DNA of 64,000 nucleotides. It comes from Blastococcus sp. TF02A-30. Lineage in GTDB: Bacteria > Actinomycetota > Actinomycetes > Mycobacteriales > Geodermatophilaceae. Position 1 is the stretch's first letter; each line of letters opens with the position of its first letter. Below are positions 41,842 through 50,259 of the stretch, piece by piece. Below the pieces are notes generated by a model. It saw nothing but the letters and a program-made list of their open reading frames with translations. It was not told the origin of the DNA and did no database searches. Where the stretch lies: NCBI RefSeq assembly GCF_003319185.1, contig NZ_QOHJ01000006.1, positions 186,001 through 250,000 of the forward strand, written 5' to 3'. Made by a program: the position numbers and the translations under genes.

Positions 41842-43072
41842 GGAGCAGGAAGGGTTCGCCGATGAGGATCTCGGTGCCGTCGGGCCGGTAGGTGTGCCAT
41901 CGGCCGGCGGGACCTCGTTCGATCCGGAAGCCGTGGTGGACCTTGGTGTGGTGCCGTTCGCAGACCAGGGCTGAGTTCTGCAGGTCGGTGCGGCCGTTGT
42001 CGGCCATCCACTCGTCGAGGTGGTGGGTGTCGCACCACCAGGCGGGGGCATCGCAGCCGGCGAACACGCAGTGCCGGTCGCGCAGCTCGGCGGCGCGGCG
42101 GATGTGCGGCGGGAACAGGCGGGTGCTGCGGCCCATCTCCAGCGGCACCCCACCGGGGCCCATCACCACGCGGGTGATCTGCCCGTCGCAGGCCAGCCAG
42201 CGGGCGCGCGCAGCGGAGATCTCCGCCCCGAACCCGGTCCGGGCCGCCGCCGGGCCGGTGGCGGGGTCGACCAGGTCCTCCAGCGGGATGGTGACCACCA
42301 CCTGCGGCTTGTGCCCGCGCAGCGTGGGCAGCGAACCGGTCGCGAGGGCGTTATCGCACAGCTGCACCAGCGCATCACCCTGCCGCTGGGCGCGGGTGCG
42401 GTCGTCTCCAGCCGGCCGGGAGGCCTGCAGGATGGACTCGACCGCGGCGAGCAGCTTCTCCCCGCCGATCGCGTCGAGCTCGAACCGGCCCGCGACGCTG
42501 CCGTCGTCGTGCCGGGTCCACGCCAGCCGCCGGGACTCGGTCGGATCCGGCTCGGGGCCGTCTGGGTCCAGGCGGGCCAGGTAGTGCGCGACCACCTGCC
42601 GCAACTCCGCGTGCGGCCGGGTGGCCGCGATGCCGGCCAGCAACCGGTCGACCTCGCCGACGTCGACGCCCTGCTCGGCCGCGGCGGCGAGGTTGCCCGG
42701 CTCCACCACCGGGGCCACCGCGGCGACCGCCTCCACCGGCAGCGCACCCGCCGACGCTGCTTCAGCAACCGCCGGCAGCTGCTCCAGCGCCCGGCCGGCC
42801 TTCACCAGCTGGTTCGCCGATCCGGCCGGCAGCCGCGCGTGACCGCGGAGCCAGGACGCCATCGTCGCCTTGCCGTCGTGCTCGGACGCGCCCACGACCT
42901 CGCAGCGGCGCACCGTGCGCGCCACCTCCGCGCCGACCCGGTTCAGCACCGCCAGCAGCGGACCCAGCCGCTCGATCAACGCCGGCCCGGCCAGCTCCTC
43001 GACCGGCTCCGCGGCCAGCTCGTCGAGCGCGCCGGTCACCCGGTCCACGGCAGACGAAGCGTTCGAACACAT
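41834..43072 (-). CDS. HNH endonuclease with DUF222 domain (13E12 family)
   Basis: The 412-residue protein has a long helical DUF222 N-terminal region (residues 1-320) and a C-terminal HNH nuclease motif: CVFAGC, then [10 protein letters not shown] at about 377 ([10 protein letters not shown]) and ERHHTKVHH. The Cys pairs suit a structural zinc and the His/Asn residues a metal-dependent nuclease. These genes occur in many copies in actinobacterial genomes and resemble selfish or phage-derived elements. It lies opposite to the his genes and splits hisB from hisH. ATG 43072 follows TAGACT 6 nt upstream. Confidence 0.88.
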   Translation of the reverse strand: MCSNASSAVDRVTGALDELAAEPVEELAGPALIERLGPLLAVLNRVGAEVARTVRRCEVVGASEHDGKATMASWLRGHARLPAGSANQLVKAGRALEQLPAVAEAASAGALPVEAVAAVAPVVEPGNLAAAAEQGVDVGEVDRLLAGIAATRPHAELRQVVAHYLARLDPDGPEPDPTESRRLAWTRHDDGSVAGRFELDAIGGEKLLAAVESILQASRPAGDDRTRAQRQGDALVQLCDNALATGSLPTLRGHKPQVVVTIPLEDLVDPATGPAAARTGFGAEISAARARWLACDGQITRVVMGPGGVPLEMGRSTRLFPPHIRRAAELRDRHCVFAGCDAPAWWCDTHHLDEWMADNGRTDLQNSALVCERHHTKVHHGFRIERGPAGRWHTYRPDGTEILIGEPFLLLS

Positions 43073-43078
43073 GTGCGA

Positions 43079-43084
43079 AGTCTA
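43079..43084 (-). promoter_or_regulatory. -10 hexamer TAGACT, leaderless layout
   Basis: On the minus strand TAGACT is followed by 6 nt and the ATG of the HNH gene. The gene therefore carries its own promoter and does not depend on the his operon. Confidence 0.6.
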
Positions 43085-43227
43085 GCGACGATCCGGGTGC
43101 CGCGCAGGACGTTTCCCCAGGTCAGCGGTCTGTCCACAGATCCGGGCAGCCCCTTGACAGGCGGCTCAGGCGTGGCGCCCGTCGCACCGCTCCCGGGAAT
43201 CCCGGCGGGGCCTCCCGCGCTGGTCGG

Positions 43228-43233
43228 TAGCGT
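43228..43233 (+). promoter_or_regulatory. -10 hexamer TAGCGT, leaderless layout
   Basis: TAGCGT is followed by 7 nt and GTG 43241. This spacing supports the hisH start at 43241 over the in-frame GTG at 43232, which overlaps the hexamer itself. Confidence 0.65.
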
Positions 43234-43240
43234 GGCAGGT

Positions 43241-43879
43241 GTGAAGAAGGTGGCGGTCCTCGACTACGGCTCGGGCAACCTGCGCTCGGCCGAGCGCGCG
43301 CTGCAGCGGGTCGGTGCCGACGTCACCGTGACCTCGGACGCGCAGACGGCCCTGGAGGCCGACGGTCTGGTCGTCCCCGGCGTCGGCGCGTTCGCGGCGT
43401 GCATGGCCGGGCTCAAGGCCGTCGACGGGCCGCGGATCATCGGCCGCCGGCTGGCCGGCGGGCGCCCGGTGCTCGGGATCTGCGTCGGCATGCAGATCCT
43501 GTTCGAGCACGGTGTCGAGCACGGCCACGACTCCGAGGGCTGCGGCGAGTGGCCCGGCGTCGTCGAGCAGCTCGAGGCACCCGTGCTGCCGCACATGGGC
43601 TGGAACACCGTCCAGGCGCCGCGGGACACCGTCCTGTTCGACGGGCTCGAGGACGAGCGCTTCTACTTCGTGCACAGCTACGGCGTCCGCAACTTCACCC
43701 TCGGCCAGGACGGTGCGGATTCGCCGATCGCCCCGCCCAAGGTCACCTGGGCCGAGCACGGCGACCGCTTCGTCGCCGGCATCGAGAACGCCGCGCTGTC
43801 GGCGACGCAGTTCCACCCCGAGAAGAGCGGGGACGCCGGCGCCCAGCTGCTCACGAACTGGCTGCGCACGCTCGACTGA
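43241..43879 (+). CDS. hisH: Imidazole glycerol phosphate synthase, glutaminase subunit
   Basis: HisH releases ammonia from glutamine and channels it to HisF. The 212-residue class I amidotransferase has the nucleophile Cys in GICVGMQIL (about residue 87), the oxyanion region and the His-Glu pair in [10 protein letters not shown]. It starts with [13 protein letters not shown]. The leaderless hexamer sets GTG 43241. It is separated from hisB by three genes and from its partner hisF by about 4.9 kb. Confidence 0.95.
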   Translation: MKKVAVLDYGSGNLRSAERALQRVGADVTVTSDAQTALEADGLVVPGVGAFAACMAGLKAVDGPRIIGRRLAGGRPVLGICVGMQILFEHGVEHGHDSEGCGEWPGVVEQLEAPVLPHMGWNTVQAPRDTVLFDGLEDERFYFVHSYGVRNFTLGQDGADSPIAPPKVTWAEHGDRFVAGIENAALSATQFHPEKSGDAGAQLLTNWLRTLD

Positions 43880-43908
43880 GCCTGCCGGTCGGCGGGCCCC
43901 GGCTCGCC

Positions 43909-43914
43909 TAGGGT
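43909..43914 (+). promoter_or_regulatory. -10 hexamer TAGGGT, leaderless layout
   Basis: TAGGGT is followed by 6 nt and GTG 43921 of the M28 peptidase gene. It lies 29 bp after the hisH stop, so the peptidase has an independent promoter. Confidence 0.6.
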
Positions 43915-43920
43915 GACGCG

Positions 43921-46263
43921 GTGCCGAGCCAGCGGTCCCCGCGACGCCCCGGCCGGATCGCCGGCCTCCTGCTCGTCGCCGTCCTCCTCGCCGTCGTCGC
44001 GGCCACGGTCGTCTCGCTGCGTCCGCCGTCCCCGGCGCCCGGGGACGCTCCGGCGGGCGGGTTCAGCGCCGCCCGGGCGTTCGAGCAGGTCGAGGTGGTG
44101 GCCGCCGAGACCCACGTCGCCGGCAGCGCGGCGGGCGCCCGCGTGGTCGAGCACCTCGTCGACCGGCTCACCGACCTCGGCCTCGACACCCGCGTGCAGA
44201 ACGCGGTGGGCGCCGGCCAGTGGAGCCCCGGTGAGGCCGAGATGGCCCGCGTCCGCAACGTCGTCGGCGTCCTCCCCGGCTCGGAACCCACCGGCCGGCT
44301 GTTCCTCATGGCCCACCACGACTCGGTCGAGACCGGCCCCGGCGCCTCCGACGACGCCTCCGGCGTGGCGGCGCTGCTGGAGACGGTCCGCGCGCTGACC
44401 GAGGGGCCCGCGCTGCGCAACGACGTGGTCGTCGTCCTCACCGACGCCGAGGAGGCCTGCCTGTGCGGCGCCCAGGCGTTCGCCGCCGCGCACCCGCTCG
44501 CCGCCGAGGGCGGCGTCGTCCTCAACTTCGAGGCCCGCGGCACGACCGGTCCGCCGATCATGTTCGAGACCTCGCTCGGCAACGCCGACCTCGCGGGCGT
44601 CTTCGCCGACGCCGCGCCGCACCCGGTGGCCAGCAGCTTCGCCGTCGAGGTGTACCGGGCGCTGCCCAACGACACCGACTTCAGCGTCCTGCTGCGCGAC
44701 GGCGACTTCACCGGCATGAACACCGCCTTCATCGACGGCGCAGCCGGTTACCACACCCCGCAGGACACCCCGGAGAACCTCGACCGCCGCACGCTGCAGG
44801 CGATGGGCGACAACGCCCTGGCCCTGACCCGCGCCCTGGGCGACGCCGACCTCGCCACCCTGGACGAGCCGGGCGACCAGGACGCCACGTACTTCCCGGT
44901 CCTCGGCGAGATCGTCCGCTACCCGGGCAGCCTGGTCTGGCCGCTCGCCGTCGCCGCGCTGGTCGCCGTCGCCGGCTTCGTGCTCGTCCTCGCGCGGCGC
45001 GGCATCGCCACCCTCCGGCGCAGCGCGGCCGGAGCCGGGTTGGCGCTCCTCCCGCTCGCCCTGGCGCCGCTGGCCGTGCAGGGGATGTGGGCGCTGCTGG
45101 TCCGGATCCGCCCGGGCTACGCGGACATGATCGACCCCTGGCGGCCGGGCTGGTTCCGGCTGGCCGCGGTCGCGCTCGTCGCCGCCGTCGTCCTGGCCTG
45201 GTACGCGCTGGTGCGTCGCCGGGTGGGCGGCGCGGCGCTCGTCGCGGGCGCTCTCGTCTGGTCCGCCGTCCTGGGCGTGGTCCTCGCGGCCGTGGCCCCC
45301 GGCGGGTCCTACCTCGCGGCCTGGCCGGCGCTGGCCGGAGCGCTGACCGGCATCGTCGTCGCGCTCGCCCCGGCCGGGCCGGTGCGGCTGCTGGCGGCCC
45401 TCGTCTCCGGCGCCGTCGCGGCCGCCGTCCTCGCGCCGACCGTCGCGCTGTTCCTCCCCGCGCTCGGGCTGTCCGCCGGCGCCGCGCCCGCGCTCGTCGC
45501 CACGCTGCTCGCCCTCGCGCTGCTGCCCGCCGTGGAGCTGCTCTTCCCCGATCCGGACGGGGCCGCCGGCCGCTGGTCCGCCGCCGCGGTGCCTGGCGTC
45601 GCCGCCGTCCTCGCCGCGGCCTGCGTGGTCGTCGGCCTGCAGGTGGACCGGTTCGGCGCGGCCACCCCGGTGCCCAGCCAGCTCGTCTACGCCCTGGACA
45701 CCGACTCCGGCGAGGCGTGGTGGGCCAGCGGGGAGAGCTCGCCCGGCGACCACACCGGCCGCTACGTGGACCGCCGCGGCGAGCTGCCCGTCGACTTCCC
45801 GTACCTCGCCGGCCGCGAGCTCGCGCTCGGCGACGCCGAGGCGGCCGCGCTGGCGCCGCCGGAGGTGACCGTGCTGAGCGACGCCGAGGTCGGTGGGCGC
45901 CGCGAGGTCACCGTCCAGGTCACGCCGCGCCGCGACGGCGTGCGGCTGGTCGCGCTGGACATCCGGGCCGACGGCGGCACGATCGCCCGCGCCCGCGTCG
46001 ACGGCTGGGCCGTTCCGGAGGAGGCGGTCGGCCGGTCCTCGCTGTGGCTGACCGTGCACGCCCCGCGGGCCGACGGCGTGCAGGTCGCGTTCAGCGTCGA
46101 GGGGGACGGCCCGGTCGCCCTGCGGGTCGTCGACGGCAGCGACGGGCTTCGCGGCCTGCCCGGCTTCGAGGCGCGCCCCGAGGGCGTGGACGCGGCCGGC
46201 ACGCACAGCTCCGACCTGGTCGTGGTCTCCGGGACGACGTCGCTCGGGCGGGTCCGGCCCTAG
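43921..46263 (+). CDS. M28-family membrane metallopeptidase
   Basis: The 780-residue protein has an N-terminal helix (about 14-33), an extracytoplasmic M28 aminopeptidase domain (about 45-320), then eight or nine membrane helices and a final beta-rich domain. Zinc ligands are visible: AHHDSV (about 131-136), DDASG, DAEE and the late His in GYHTPQDT. This peptidase-plus-polytopic layout recalls the eukaryotic Fxna/ER metallopeptidase group. The substrate is unknown. Its TAG stop overlaps the TAG of the convergent SDR gene in the sequence CTAG (46260-46263). Confidence 0.85.
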   Translation: MPSQRSPRRPGRIAGLLLVAVLLAVVAATVVSLRPPSPAPGDAPAGGFSAARAFEQVEVVAAETHVAGSAAGARVVEHLVDRLTDLGLDTRVQNAVGAGQWSPGEAEMARVRNVVGVLPGSEPTGRLFLMAHHDSVETGPGASDDASGVAALLETVRALTEGPALRNDVVVVLTDAEEACLCGAQAFAAAHPLAAEGGVVLNFEARGTTGPPIMFETSLGNADLAGVFADAAPHPVASSFAVEVYRALPNDTDFSVLLRDGDFTGMNTAFIDGAAGYHTPQDTPENLDRRTLQAMGDNALALTRALGDADLATLDEPGDQDATYFPVLGEIVRYPGSLVWPLAVAALVAVAGFVLVLARRGIATLRRSAAGAGLALLPLALAPLAVQGMWALLVRIRPGYADMIDPWRPGWFRLAAVALVAAVVLAWYALVRRRVGGAALVAGALVWSAVLGVVLAAVAPGGSYLAAWPALAGALTGIVVALAPAGPVRLLAALVSGAVAAAVLAPTVALFLPALGLSAGAAPALVATLLALALLPAVELLFPDPDGAAGRWSAAAVPGVAAVLAAACVVVGLQVDRFGAATPVPSQLVYALDTDSGEAWWASGESSPGDHTGRYVDRRGELPVDFPYLAGRELALGDAEAAALAPPEVTVLSDAEVGGRREVTVQVTPRRDGVRLVALDIRADGGTIARARVDGWAVPEEAVGRSSLWLTVHAPRADGVQVAFSVEGDGPVALRVVDGSDGLRGLPGFEARPEGVDAAGTHSSDLVVVSGTTSLGRVRP

Positions 46264-47018
46264 CGCAGGTAGGAGGCGCCGTTGACGTCGACGATCGTGC
46301 CGCTGGAGAACCTCGCCCCCGGCGAGGCCAGCCACACCACCGCCTCGGCGACCTCCTCGGCGCGGGCGACCCGGCCGAACGGCGACTGGCCGCGGATCGC
46401 GTCGCCGGACGGGCCGTCGAGCACCTCGCGCGGGCGCTCGGTCTGCACGAACCCGGGCGCCACGCACGTCACCGAGATGCCGTGCGGCGCCAGGGCCACG
46501 GCCATCGACTGGGCGAACGCGTTGAGCCCCGCCTTGGCCGCCGCGTAGGCCGGCGCCGCCACCTCACCCCGGAACGCCGCGCGGCTCGACACGTTCACGA
46601 TCGCGCCGCCGCCCGCGGCGACCAGGTGCGGCACCGCCCGGAAGGTGGCGTTCGCCGCGGCCACCAGGTTGAGCTGCAGCGTCCGCGCCCAGGAGTCCTG
46701 CCAGTCGCCGTAGGACGTCGTCAGCGGCGGGTGCTCGACCAGCCCGCCGGCGTTGTTGACCAGCACGTCCAGCCCGCCCAGCGCATCGGCGGCCCGGTCG
46801 ACCACCTCCGCCACCGCGTCTGCGTCGGTGAGGTCCCCGCCGACGACGGCGTGCCCCCCGCCGGGGAGCTCCGCGCGCACCCGCTCGGCGGCGTCCACCG
46901 ACGAGCCGGAGTGCACCACCACCCGGTCGCCCCGGGCGGCGAAGGCGTGCGCGATCGCCCGCCCCACGCCCCGGGACGAACCAGTCACCAGGACCGCCCG
47001 GCCCTCACCAGCTGCCAC
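46260..47018 (-). CDS. Short-chain dehydrogenase/reductase
   Basis: The 252-residue classical SDR has the cofactor loop [10 protein letters not shown] (residues 12-21), NNAGG, the catalytic Ser in NVSSRAAF and YAAAK (Tyr and Lys). The C-terminus [13 protein letters not shown] resembles FabG-like members. The substrate is not known. GTG 47018 follows GGAGGAGG at good spacing. A longer reading from 47135 overlaps the nitroreductase and is unlikely. It overlaps the 3' end of the nitroreductase gene by 14 bp, so the pair is co-transcribed. Confidence 0.86.
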   Translation of the reverse strand: MAAGEGRAVLVTGSSRGVGRAIAHAFAARGDRVVVHSGSSVDAAERVRAELPGGGHAVVGGDLTDADAVAEVVDRAADALGGLDVLVNNAGGLVEHPPLTTSYGDWQDSWARTLQLNLVAAANATFRAVPHLVAAGGGAIVNVSSRAAFRGEVAAPAYAAAKAGLNAFAQSMAVALAPHGISVTCVAPGFVQTERPREVLDGPSGDAIRGQSPFGRVARAEEVAEAVVWLASPGARFSSGTIVDVNGASYLR

Positions 47019-47604
47019 GGTGCACGACCTCCTCCACGGGGCGCCGTCCCCGGCGCAGCGACGGCGACCGGCGGTCCTCGCCGCCGGGGTAGCCGATGGA
47101 CACGCAGCCGACCGGCCGGTATTCCGTGGGCACACCGAACGCCGCCCGGAACCCGGCGACCCGCTCCGGCGGGACGCCGAAGAAGCACGCGCCCAGCCCC
47201 TCGTCCACCGCGGTCAGCAGCATGAGCAGCGCGGCCATCCCGGCGTCGACGTCCCAGTAGGGGACCGGCCAGCGGGACTCGTCGCGGTCGGTCCACCCCT
47301 TGTCCGGCTCCGCGTACCGGTCGAGGTAGGCCTCCTTGTTGGCCAGCGGCACGACGAGCAGCGGCGCCCGCCGCATCCGGGTCAGCCAGCCGTCGGGGGC
47401 GCCGGGCCCGGTGGTCGCGGCCCAGAACCGCTCCCGCTCCTCGGGGGTCTCCAGCACGAGGAAGGCCCAGCCCTGGCTGAAGCCGGCCGACGGCGCCCGG
47501 ATCGCGTGCTCCAGCAGCTTCTCCCGCACCTCGGCCGGTACCGGCCGGTCGGGGTCGTAGTCGCGCACCATGCGACGGCGGCGGACCACCTCTGCGAACT
47601 CCAC
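47005..47604 (-). CDS. Nitroreductase-family flavoprotein
   Basis: The 199-residue protein has the nitroreductase (FMN) fold: [16 protein letters not shown] at the start, [37 protein letters not shown] and the C-terminal [11 protein letters not shown]. It would use NAD(P)H to reduce a nitro, quinone or enone compound. GTG 47604 is chosen, and GTG 47610 would add two residues. It lies back to back with hisA and shares a two-gene unit with the SDR. Confidence 0.85.
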   Translation of the reverse strand: MEFAEVVRRRRMVRDYDPDRPVPAEVREKLLEHAIRAPSAGFSQGWAFLVLETPEERERFWAATTGPGAPDGWLTRMRRAPLLVVPLANKEAYLDRYAEPDKGWTDRDESRWPVPYWDVDAGMAALLMLLTAVDEGLGACFFGVPPERVAGFRAAFGVPTEYRPVGCVSIGYPGGEDRRSPSLRRGRRPVEEVVHRGSW

Positions 47605-47642
47605 GCCCACAGCCTGCCGCAGGTCCCCGACGGGCCCGCTCC

Positions 47643-47648
47643 TAGGCT
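47643..47648 (+). promoter_or_regulatory. -10 hexamer TAGGCT, leaderless layout
   Basis: TAGGCT is followed by 7 nt and GTG 47656 of hisA. hisA, ridA and hisF therefore form a transcription unit separate from hisH, from which three genes divide them. Confidence 0.65.
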
Positions 47649-47655
47649 GGTCGTC

Positions 47656-48387
47656 GTGCCGAAGCTGCAGCTGCTCCCCGCCGTCGACGTCGCCGACGGT
47701 CAGGCCGTCCGTCTCGTGCAGGGGGAGGCCGGGAGCGAGACCTCCTATGGCGACCCCCTCGAGGCCGCGATGCAGTGGCAGCGCGACGGCGCCGAGTGGG
47801 TGCACCTGGTCGACCTCGACGCCGCGTTCGGCCGCGGCTCCAACCGCGAGCTGCTGGCCCGCGTCGTCGGCGAGCTCGACGTCGACGTGGAGCTGTCCGG
47901 TGGCATCCGGGACGACGAGTCGCTGGCAGCCGCCCTGGCGACCGGCTGCCGCCGGGTCAACCTGGGCACCGCGGCGCTGGAGTCGCCCGAGTGGTGCGCC
48001 CGCGCGATCGCCGAGCACGGCGACCGGATCGCCGTCGGCCTCGACGTCCGCGGCACCCGGCTGGCCGCCCGCGGCTGGACCCAGGAGGGCGGCGAGCTGT
48101 ACGAGACCCTCGCCCGCCTGGACGCGGAGGGCTGCGCCCGCTACGTCGTCACCGACATCACCAAGGACGGCACCCTCAAGGGGCCGAACCTGGAGCTGCT
48201 GCGCGAGGTCTGCGCCGCGACGCCGCGCCCGGTCATCGCCTCGGGCGGCGTCAGCTCCCTGGACGACATCCGCGCGCTGGCCGGGCTGTCCGCCGTCGGC
48301 GTCGAGGGCGCGATCGTCGGCAAGGCCCTGTACGCGGGCGCGTTCACCCTCCCCGAGGCGCTGCGGGTGACCGAGGAGCTGGCGTGA
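47656..48387 (+). CDS. priA: Bifunctional HisA/TrpF isomerase PriA
   Basis: The 243-residue TIM barrel isomerises ProFAR (histidine pathway) and probably also phosphoribosyl-anthranilate (tryptophan pathway), as known for actinobacterial PriA. Catalytic residues align with that family: Asp11, Arg19, Arg139 and Trp141 in [12 protein letters not shown], and Asp171 in TDITKDGTL. Arg139/Trp141 mark the bifunctional type. No trpF gene is seen in the trp cluster of this window, which agrees. GTG start set by the leaderless hexamer. Confidence 0.94.
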   Translation: MPKLQLLPAVDVADGQAVRLVQGEAGSETSYGDPLEAAMQWQRDGAEWVHLVDLDAAFGRGSNRELLARVVGELDVDVELSGGIRDDESLAAALATGCRRVNLGTAALESPEWCARAIAEHGDRIAVGLDVRGTRLAARGWTQEGGELYETLARLDAEGCARYVVTDITKDGTLKGPNLELLREVCAATPRPVIASGGVSSLDDIRALAGLSAVGVEGAIVGKALYAGAFTLPEALRVTEELA

Positions 48388-48776
48388 GCGTCGTCCGGTT
48401 CGCCTCCGGCGCGCCGTGGGAGGGCGTCGTCGGCTACAGCCGGGTCGTCGTCCGCGGCGACACCGCGTGGGTGAGCGGGACGACGGCGACCGTCGACGGC
48501 GTCGTCGCGCACCCGGGCGACGCCGCCGCGCAGACCCGGCAGGCGCTGACCAACCTGCAGCAGGCCCTCGAGCGGGCCGGCTTCAGCCTGGCCGACGTCG
48601 TCCGCACGCGGATGTTCGTCACCGACATCTCCCGGTGGGAGGAGGTCGGGCGGGTGCACGGCGAGTTCTTCGGCGACGTGCGCCCCGCCACCTCGATGGT
48701 GCAGGTGGCGGCCCTGATCGACCCGGCGATGCTGGTCGAGATCGAGGCCGACGCGGTGCGCGGGGTGCCGGCATGA
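48384..48776 (+). CDS. RidA/YjgF-family enamine deaminase
   Basis: The 130-residue protein has the RidA fold with SGTTATVDG and the [15 protein letters not shown] segment. The Arg in VRTRMFVTD corresponds to the family active-site Arg. RidA members hydrolyse reactive imines/enamines made by PLP enzymes. It is coupled by 4-bp overlaps to both hisA and hisF, so its task is probably connected with the histidine pathway or its PLP enzyme. Confidence 0.88.
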   Translation: MSVVRFASGAPWEGVVGYSRVVVRGDTAWVSGTTATVDGVVAHPGDAAAQTRQALTNLQQALERAGFSLADVVRTRMFVTDISRWEEVGRVHGEFFGDVRPATSMVQVAALIDPAMLVEIEADAVRGVPA

Positions 48777-49543
48777 GCCTGTCCGTGCGCGTCATCCCGT
48801 GCCTGGACGTCGACGCCGGCCGGGTGGTCAAGGGCGTGAACTTCGTCGACCTGCGCGACGCCGGCGACCCGGTGGAGATGGCCCGGGTCTACGACGCCGA
48901 GGGCGCCGACGAGCTCACCTTCCTCGACATCACCGCCAGCTCGGGCAACCGCGAGACGACCTACGACGTCGTCCGGCGCACCGCGGAGAGCGTCTTCATC
49001 CCGCTGACCGTGGGCGGGGGAGTGCGCAGCACCGACGACGTCGACAAGCTGCTGCGGGCCGGGGCCGACAAGGTCGGCGTGAACACCGCCGCCGTCGCCC
49101 GGCCGGAGCTGATCGCCGAGATCGCCGACCGCTTCGGCAACCAGGTCCTGGTGCTGTCGGTGGACGCCCGGCGGGTGCGCGAGGGTGCGGCGACCGACTC
49201 GGGGTTCGAGATCACGACCCACGGCGGCCGGCAGGGCACCGGACGGGACGCCGTCGAGTGGTGCGTGCGGGCCGCCCAGCTGGGCGTGGGGGAGATCCTG
49301 CTCAACTCGATGGACGCCGACGGCACCCGTGCCGGCTTCGACACCGAGCTGATCCGCGCGGTGCGCCGCGAGGTCACCGTGCCGGTCATCGCCAGCGGGG
49401 GAGCGGGCAGGGTCGAGGACTTCCCGGCCGCGGTCGAGGCCGGCGCCGACGCCGTGCTGGCCGCCAGCGTCTTCCACTTCGGCCAGCTCCGGATCGGCGA
49501 CGTCAAGGGCGAGCTCGCCCGCGCCGGCGTCCAGGTCCGCTAG
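48773..49543 (+). CDS. hisF: Imidazole glycerol phosphate synthase, cyclase subunit
   Basis: The 256-residue TIM barrel accepts ammonia from HisH and forms IGP and AICAR. It has the N-terminal [16 protein letters not shown] with the catalytic Asp12, SVDARR with the second Asp and GGAGRVEDF phosphate loop near the end. ATG 48773 overlaps ridA. The TAG stop overlaps the TAG of the convergent gene in CTAG at 49540-49543. Confidence 0.96.
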   Translation: MSLSVRVIPCLDVDAGRVVKGVNFVDLRDAGDPVEMARVYDAEGADELTFLDITASSGNRETTYDVVRRTAESVFIPLTVGGGVRSTDDVDKLLRAGADKVGVNTAAVARPELIAEIADRFGNQVLVLSVDARRVREGAATDSGFEITTHGGRQGTGRDAVEWCVRAAQLGVGEILLNSMDADGTRAGFDTELIRAVRREVTVPVIASGGAGRVEDFPAAVEAGADAVLAASVFHFGQLRIGDVKGELARAGVQVR

Positions 49544-50142
49544 GAGACGGTCACCCGGGCGACGTCGCGCCGGCCGGACGCCCACAGCAGCAGCTCCAGC
49601 GGCTCACCCTCGACCGTGCGCTCGCCGGCGCCGATCCGGGCCTCCGCCTCGGGCCGGTCGGGACGGCGGAGCACGGCCCCGCGGCGGCCGGCGCCGCGCC
49701 GGGCGTAGAACGTGGCGGGGGTCCAGAACTGGTCCTGCTCCGCCGTCGGCAGGTCGCGCGGCTGCCAGCCCGGCTGGGCCCGCCGCACGTCCTCGTGGTG
49801 GATGGCGAACTCCGGGACGTTCAGCGCCGACAGGCCGGGCCACGACAGCGGCGACCAGGCCGGTGGGCCGGTGCGGACGCGCGCCACCAGGTCGGCGTAC
49901 GAGGTGCCCTGGCGCAGCCGGTCCTCGACCCGGTGCGACCACGACCCCAGCCGGGACAGGCCGGGGACCATCTCCAGGCCGTAGCCCGGCATCGCGTCGG
50001 GCCGGCGGTCACGGGCGACGAGGTGCGCCGCCAGGTGTGCCGTCGTCCACCCCTCGCAGCAGGTCGGCGCGTCGGGGCCCAGCTCGCTGAGCAGATCGGC
50101 CAGGGCCCGGCGCTCGCGCTGGGCGAGGGAAGAGACGGTCAC
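49540..50142 (-). CDS. TIGR03085-family DinB-like metal-binding protein
   Basis: The 200-residue protein belongs to the actinobacterial family related to the mycothiol-dependent maleylpyruvate isomerase N-terminal/DinB fold. [22 protein letters not shown] and [16 protein letters not shown] hold His residues suited to a metal site. Members are often found near histidine genes. Function is unknown. GTG 50142 is preceded by TAACTT at 6 nt on the minus strand. Confidence 0.84.
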   Translation of the reverse strand: MTVSSLAQRERRALADLLSELGPDAPTCCEGWTTAHLAAHLVARDRRPDAMPGYGLEMVPGLSRLGSWSHRVEDRLRQGTSYADLVARVRTGPPAWSPLSWPGLSALNVPEFAIHHEDVRRAQPGWQPRDLPTAEQDQFWTPATFYARRGAGRRGAVLRRPDRPEAEARIGAGERTVEGEPLELLLWASGRRDVARVTVS

Positions 50143-50148
50143 CGCGCG

Positions 50149-50154
50149 AAGTTA
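50149..50154 (-). promoter_or_regulatory. -10 hexamer TAACTT, leaderless layout
   Basis: On the minus strand TAACTT is separated by 6 nt from GTG 50142. There is no ribosome site. It is back to back with the exporter promoter region. Confidence 0.6.
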
Positions 50155-50219
50155 CCGGCATCGGTGCTCCGGGAAACCGGCACCGTCCGTCGGACCGTTT
50201 AGCGCACCTAACGACCGCG

Positions 50220-50225
50220 TAGCAT
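50220..50225 (+). promoter_or_regulatory. -10-like hexamer for the ABC exporter genes
   Basis: TAGCAT is 34 nt before the exporter GTG at 50260. The upstream -35 region is poor (TTTAGC, 16-nt spacer). The leader holds GAGGAG. The ATG inside this hexamer (50224) is an alternative start but lacks a ribosome site. Confidence 0.4.
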
Positions 50226-50259
50226 GCGGGAGCTGTCCCGCCCGACCCCGAGGAGACCC

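Noticed and set aside
43154-43159. TTGACA as a hisH -35 element
   Set aside because: No -10 lies at 16-18 nt from it. The TAGCGT hexamer at 43228 with leaderless spacing explains hisH better.
43678-46467. 929-codon minus-strand open frame over the M28 gene
   Set aside because: It has no recognisable domain and an Arg/Gly/Asp-rich composition. The opposite strand encodes a complete metallopeptidase.
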